Positions 30,858 to 34,581 of a stretch of DNA of 34,581 bases are shown one piece after another. The stretch is from positions 1 through 34,581 of the forward strand of contig JABGPJ010000125.1 of the NCBI GenBank assembly GCA_018645005.1. The letters run 5' to 3'. This DNA comes from Deltaproteobacteria bacterium (lineage in GTDB: Bacteria; SAR324; XYD2-FULL-50-16). Under the pieces are notes generated by a model. It worked only from the letters and a program-made list of their open reading frames with translations, searched no databases and had not been told where the DNA came from. Each line of letters starts with the position of its first letter. Positions within the stretch are counted from its first letter, which is position 1. Made by a program: the position numbers and the translations under genes.

Positions 30858-32290
30858 TAAGAGGCAAGTTTACTATCCTTTTTAGCTTTCTGGGCTTCCT
30901 TGAGAGTCTGCCACAGTTTTTCCACCTGCTTTCGGGTTTCTGCAACGGTTTTATCGTTGTGAACAACATATTCAGCGTATCCCACTTTTTCATCGATTGA
31001 GATCTGAGACTGCAGAATATTCAATGCTGTTTCTTCTGTAATACCATCACGCTTTGACAGTCTTTTAACCTGCATCTCCTGTGGAATGTGCACTACCAGA
31101 AGATTATCGAAGAGGTATTGCAGGTTTAATTCGATCAGCAGCGGGATAACTACCTGTACAATGGCCTCTGGATCTTTCTGAGTTATCTCCAACAACTGCA
31201 GGATGAATTTCTCTTGAATCCGGGGGTGGATAAAACTCTCCAGCTTTTTTCGCTTTACCATATCGTTAAAGACAATATCAGAAAGCCGCTGACGGTCTAG
31301 GCTCCGATCCTCCTGGAGAATCTGTTCCCCGAAAAAAGCAACAATGTCCTTCCAGGCAGGCAAATCTGGTTCAACCACTTCATGGGCCAGCACATCGAAG
31401 TCGATGATGGGGGCTCCCAGCTCTTCCAACATGGAAGCCACCGTACTTTTGCCAGTCGCGATGCTGCCGGTAACACCAATCAGTAACCGGCTGTCTGTTC
31501 CCCGAATGACTTCCAGCTGGGACATTTGTCCATAACTGCCGGGATAAGCGGACGAAAGATCAGACTCAGCGCCGGCATAACTGATTGGATAGCGGATACC
31601 TCGACGATAAAGCACTTCCAGGCCAGCCAGGGCCTTTTCCATCTTTTCAGCCGGTAGCGCCATCACCAAATCTTCATCCTGGGCATGGCCGTACCGTCGC
31701 TCTCCATAACAGGGTATCGTCATGGACGGTTTGCCAGTCAGATAACAACGGGCGATTGCATCGGAACAGGACGACTCACCTACGCTGAAAAACTGCATCA
31801 CTTCATAGTCTTCAAATTGCAATGCATTAATGAGTAGCATCATCTGCGAGGGATTGGCATATATCAACACAATATCAGGCTCAAAGGGATTGTAAACCAG
31901 CGGTGCCATAGCCACAGCTTCGTATTTGCCGACAGGCATCCTTGGAATGCCTTGCTCATACTTCGCTCCATCCTTCCTGGTTTTTGTCCAGACAATACTG
32001 CGAAAGGTACCGTCCATGAATCCTTCTGACGGTAATTCCGTTAAGCCGATAATCGATGGACACAAGGGACTGAGGAAATTATCCAGATCAGCGCCCACAG
32101 TCCAGTCGTTGCTTCTGACTTGGGTGATGAGCTGGCACAAACTTACTTTTGCTTCTGGACGGCGCATAAAGGGAATCGCATCCAGTTCCTCTTTTTTCTC
32201 CAGCATCTTGAAACCAACCGGAAAGGACTTTAACCGCATCAACAGCTCCATTCGTTTGACGATTTTTTCCCAATTTTTTTTTGTTTCCAT
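30857..32290 (-). CDS. DUF169 - dephospho-CoA kinase (CoaE) fusion
   Basis: 477 residues. The N-terminal about 260 residues are a DUF169 domain (COG2043-like: SLCQLITQVR, PLVYNPFEPDIVLIYANP, GESSCSDAIARCYLTGKP, MTIPCYGERRYG). From about residue 270 a complete CoaE kinase follows: P-loop GVTGSIATGKST, IDFDVLAHEV, HPRIQEKF, VVIPLLIE and a C-terminal lid segment (VKRLSKRDGITEETALN). CoaE phosphorylates dephospho-CoA, the last step of CoA synthesis. I see no linker break or frameshift; the two are read as one polypeptide. Its start lies 3 bases after the DUF2889 stop, so it is translationally coupled. Confidence 0.8.
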   Translation of the reverse strand: METKKNWEKIVKRMELLMRLKSFPVGFKMLEKKEELDAIPFMRRPEAKVSLCQLITQVRSNDWTVGADLDNFLSPLCPSIIGLTELPSEGFMDGTFRSIVWTKTRKDGAKYEQGIPRMPVGKYEAVAMAPLVYNPFEPDIVLIYANPSQMMLLINALQFEDYEVMQFFSVGESSCSDAIARCYLTGKPSMTIPCYGERRYGHAQDEDLVMALPAEKMEKALAGLEVLYRRGIRYPISYAGAESDLSSAYPGSYGQMSQLEVIRGTDSRLLIGVTGSIATGKSTVASMLEELGAPIIDFDVLAHEVVEPDLPAWKDIVAFFGEQILQEDRSLDRQRLSDIVFNDMVKRKKLESFIHPRIQEKFILQLLEITQKDPEAIVQVVIPLLIELNLQYLFDNLLVVHIPQEMQVKRLSKRDGITEETALNILQSQISIDEKVGYAEYVVHNDKTVAETRKQVEKLWQTLKEAQKAKKDSKLAS

Positions 32291-32293
32291 ATT

Positions 32294-32716
32294 TTAAGCG
32301 GGTTTTAAGTTATCGATTAGAAACTGTTTCTGATCAAGGGCCGGATCTTTAGCCAGGGCGTCGTGCAGGCTTTTGGACTGAACAGCCTGTTTCAGGCAGC
32401 GTCCGCATTCGATGATAATTTCTGCGAAATGTTCGCAACCCTTACGACCAATTTCTCTCATAATTTTTTTATCCCAACCCGCTTCGAGCAGGGAGAGGCC
32501 AACTGCGGTCTGCAACACGGGTATCGCCTGCGGACACACAAAATTGGTATAGCGTTTCATATCACCCTTGACATTCAGGATCTCTCCGTCTGCAATACGA
32601 ACCTCCATCTGGACTTCCATGCCGTAAATATGATCCTCCTGGATACCATTAAAGCGGACGGTACCATTATCTAGAAATTCGGCCCCGATTACTTGACTGC
32701 GACTGAATGTAATCAT
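32294..32716 (-). CDS. DUF2889 domain protein
   Basis: 140 residues. Family-like pattern: YGMEVQMEVRIADGEILNVK, then RYTNFVCPQAIPVLQTAVG, and GRKGCEHFAEIIIECGR with the conserved Gly-Cys-x-His. A GGAGGATGAA element precedes the ATG. It is followed by the DUF169-CoaE gene after 3 bases and preceded by another DUF2889-like gene after 10. The function is unknown. Confidence 0.7.
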   Translation of the reverse strand: MITFSRSQVIGAEFLDNGTVRFNGIQEDHIYGMEVQMEVRIADGEILNVKGDMKRYTNFVCPQAIPVLQTAVGLSLLEAGWDKKIMREIGRKGCEHFAEIIIECGRCLKQAVQSKSLHDALAKDPALDQKQFLIDNLKPA

Positions 32717-32726
32717 TTCATCCTCC

Positions 32727-33218
32727 TTATAAGTTGAGTTCTTTCATAATGGGACTGTCGTCCTGAAATGAAATACAGCTACGTACTAACCTGGGACTGG
32801 ATTTCACCATCTCCTGAAACAGTTTCAGTTTTTCATCGTCATCCGTCATCGATTCAGCGATTTCAATGCCCGGGCGGGTGAAATTCAATATCACAGCATT
32901 GGCTGATTCGAGCACCGCTTCCTCCAGCAGAGAACACCCGTCCGGACCTCCTAGCAGACCTGCCACAATCTTACGCATTCCTGAGCCGACCGATATTCCC
33001 TCTACTTTCTTGATCAGTTCGGAGGCCGACTGACAGGATTGGGGAACAAACCGGTCGATACTGGCTTTAGCCTCCAGTATTTCCAGTTGTGGCAGTTGGA
33101 ACAATAAATTGACCTCAGCCTTCTGCAGGTCATCAGTCAATTGCCAGGAAACCACAAGGATTCCTTCTGAGTGTGTTTCTACTTCAACGACCTTATTTCT
33201 CAAGAATCGTAGTGTCAT
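32727..33218 (-). CDS. DUF2889-like protein (divergent paralogue of the next gene)
   Basis: 163 residues taken from the ATG at 33218, which has AGGAG at good distance; the ATG at 33224 directly abuts that site. The pattern of a mid-protein VGSGMRKIVAGLLGGPDGCS followed by LLEEAVLESANAVILNF parallels the C-P-Q...GCEH region of the neighbour, but the His is changed, so it may be a divergent relative. The C-terminus is acidic then basic. Function unknown. Confidence 0.55.
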   Translation of the reverse strand: MTLRFLRNKVVEVETHSEGILVVSWQLTDDLQKAEVNLLFQLPQLEILEAKASIDRFVPQSCQSASELIKKVEGISVGSGMRKIVAGLLGGPDGCSLLEEAVLESANAVILNFTRPGIEIAESMTDDDEKLKLFQEMVKSSPRLVRSCISFQDDSPIMKELNL

Positions 33219-33263
33219 CACCATCTCCTAAAAAGTTTAGAAACTATTCACCACTTTTCCGGA

Positions 33264-33360
33264 GTCGAGGGGATTATGATTCAAAATGCTCGAAAACAGG
33301 ACGTTTTCTCGCGGCTCCAGGGATGGATTCATGCGTGTTTTGAATCATGATCCCCTCGAC
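33264..33360. repeat. Large hairpin, 23-bp arms
   Basis: GTCGAGGGGATTATGATTCA (from 33264, arm to 33286) pairs with a second arm at 33338-33360 with one G-U mismatch in 23. The 51-nt interior carries a smaller GAAAAC-AGGAC-GTTTTC hairpin at 33292-33308 and the words CAGGGATGGATTCATGCG. It lies between the Mrp gene and the DUF2889-like genes. It could be a terminator, mRNA-stabilising structure or a palindromic repeat; no second copy is in the window. Confidence 0.6.
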
Positions 33361-33444
33361 GGAGCTATGCTGAACAGTTACAAAGTTGATTTTGTTTTTT
33401 TCCGAATTTCAGGCTGGAAAGAATCAGTCTGTTTGGTATTACCG

Positions 33445-34290
33445 CTACACACGTCTTGTTTCGATCATTTTATCGGCAATACCGGAAAAGGCCTGCGCAA
33501 CTTCTGAATCCGCATAGGCCTTTTGATATGAGGCTCCTGAATCTCCACATAACACCATTCTTAAATCAAAAGGAATCTTCCCCAGGGACTCAATTTGAGT
33601 CAGTTGAGCGGTCTTTTCTCCTCCTCCACCAGGGCCAAACAGGGTTATGGTTTGACTGCAATGAGGACATGAAAAACCGCTCATATTCTCCACAATACCA
33701 AAAATGCTGATTTTGATTGTTTTGCAAAAGTTGATGGACTTCCGCACATCAGCAAGAGCAACCTCCTGGGGTGTAGTGACAATAATCGCTTTGGCATCGG
33801 TAATAGTCTGACAAACTGTCAAGGGTTCATCACCCGTTCCAGGGGGAGCATCAATGATTAAAAAATCCAGACCACCCCACTCAACATCCCCGATAAACTG
33901 TCTAATAACCTTATACTTCATGGGACCTCGCCAAATAAGGGCTTCGTCCCTGTTTTGTGATAAGGACTCTATGGATATTACTCCCAGGTTTTCGTTGTAA
34001 TGAACCGGCTTCAGGTTCTCATTATCAGTTGTCATGGCTCTTTGATTCAATCCCAGCATTCGTGGAACATCCGGTCCATGAATATCAACATCCATTAAAC
34101 CCACCTGATAACCTTTGTTTGCAAGAGCAATTGCCAGATTAGCAGATACGCTGGTTTTTCCAACTCCCCCTTTCCCGCTCATTACAATAAATTTGTTCTT
34201 GATTTTGCTAAGAGAAGCTTGAATCTTCCTCTCCTTTTCATCGGTGACATTATGATCAGGAAAAGAGTGTCCTGTGCTGCTTTGTTCCAT
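33445..34290 (-). CDS. Mrp/NBP35-family ATP-binding protein (Fe-S carrier type)
   Basis: 281 residues. Deviant Walker A SGKGGVGKTSVSANLA, MDVDIHGPDVPRMLGL, switch region VDFLIIDAPPGTGDE (LDFLIIDAPPGTGD here), and SGFSCPHCSQTITLFGPGGG with the family C-x2-C that binds a bridging cluster at the dimer interface. There is no N-terminal Cys cluster. It is cytoplasmic and probably delivers Fe-S clusters. First gene of a minus-strand group with the DUF2889-type and DUF169-CoaE genes, though the hairpin at 33264 may separate them. Confidence 0.85.
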   Translation of the reverse strand: MEQSSTGHSFPDHNVTDEKERKIQASLSKIKNKFIVMSGKGGVGKTSVSANLAIALANKGYQVGLMDVDIHGPDVPRMLGLNQRAMTTDNENLKPVHYNENLGVISIESLSQNRDEALIWRGPMKYKVIRQFIGDVEWGGLDFLIIDAPPGTGDEPLTVCQTITDAKAIIVTTPQEVALADVRKSINFCKTIKISIFGIVENMSGFSCPHCSQTITLFGPGGGGEKTAQLTQIESLGKIPFDLRMVLCGDSGASYQKAYADSEVAQAFSGIADKMIETRRV

Positions 34291-34581
34291 AATTGATATC
34301 TCTTTAAATTTGTATCTTCAATATAATAACAGGTGAGGTATCAATGGTCACAAACCCATATGACACGCCACAAAAAAAGGTCCCATTCCGGAAGGGCCCG
34401 TGCCTCTCTGCCTGGTATTGTTATTTCTCCTGTTGAATTGCGTTTAATCCTTTCTAAGGCAAGTTTGCAGGTGATGTCCTGATGTAATAAATTTTCCCGC
34501 TATTTGCTATGACCCCTTAAATTTAGGTCCCTCACTTTCCAGACTATTTCTTTTATTACATTTTGGGGAGAAGACCAACAC
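34291..34581. other. Intergenic end of window
   Basis: No gene or shared repeat recognised; it holds the region upstream of the Mrp gene. Confidence 0.4.

Noticed and set aside
1-34581. CRISPR array, tRNA, rRNA or riboswitch
   Set aside because: No regularly spaced direct repeats, cloverleaf or conserved riboswitch core was recognised by eye; a covariance-model search would settle this.

Overview
The window looks like the chromosome of an anaerobic member of the Desulfobacterota, probably close to Desulfobacterales. This is inferred from gene content, not from a marker gene: a selenocysteine peroxiredoxin, class I hybrid-cluster protein, multiheme cytochromes, an HcpR-like regulator, DUF364/CGGC/DUF169 proteins, and moderately AT-rich DNA. 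No rRNA, tRNA, CRISPR array, prophage or intact transposase gene was seen.

Layout. 1-0.8 kb: selenocysteine peroxiredoxin overlapping a glutaredoxin-like protein. 0.8-3.2 kb: a decayed accessory strip with a small unknown gene, a zinc-ribbon relic, a lone receiver domain, an ATPase relic and a brnTA toxin-antitoxin pair carrying two single-base homopolymer indels. 3.3-8.5 kb (minus strand): a nitrosative-stress set (12-TM heme-copper-oxidase-like protein, DUF2249, DUF2249-hemerythrin) followed upstream by a NarL-type response regulator and a Cache sensor kinase. 8.8-11.3 kb: a lipoprotein and a K+ channel. 11.3-14.9 kb: HcpR-like Crp/Fnr regulator divergent from hcp, a zinc-ribbon protein and a ferredoxin-like protein. 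15.0-20.6 kb: octaheme HAO-like cytochrome and NrfH/NapC-type tetraheme cytochrome (minus), divergent from a c-heme sensor kinase and NtrC-type activator. 20.6-28.0 kb (minus): bactofilin-like protein, then an acetoin/2,3-butanediol catabolic operon (lpd, acoA, acoB, acoC, SDR, ADH). 28.4-30.6 kb: a possible sigma-54-driven metal-handling group (NifX-like with a frameshift, CGGC, DUF364) and an unknown gene. 30.9-34.3 kb (minus): Mrp ATPase, two DUF2889-type proteins and a DUF169-dephospho-CoA kinase fusion.

How it fits together. The centre (about 11.3-20.6 kb) reads as a nitrogen-oxide module: NrfH-like quinol oxidation feeding an octaheme HAO-like enzyme that could reduce nitrite or NO to hydroxylamine, and cytoplasmic Hcp reducing hydroxylamine to ammonium. 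This is the 'reverse hydroxylamine' route proposed for Nautilia; no nrfA is present here. Two control layers are visible in the DNA. An identical 16-bp palindrome TTTGACTTAAGTCAAA lies upstream of both hcp and the Cache-kinase operon. A -24/-12 promoter with two upstream repeats 33 bp apart lies upstream of the cytochrome operon, next to its likely NtrC-type activator.

A family of about 99-bp palindromic elements (four complete copies, one half copy) is scattered from 8.6 to 30.9 kb. It has GGG...CCC ends and 3-bp flanking direct repeats, so it behaves like a MITE (non-autonomous transposon).
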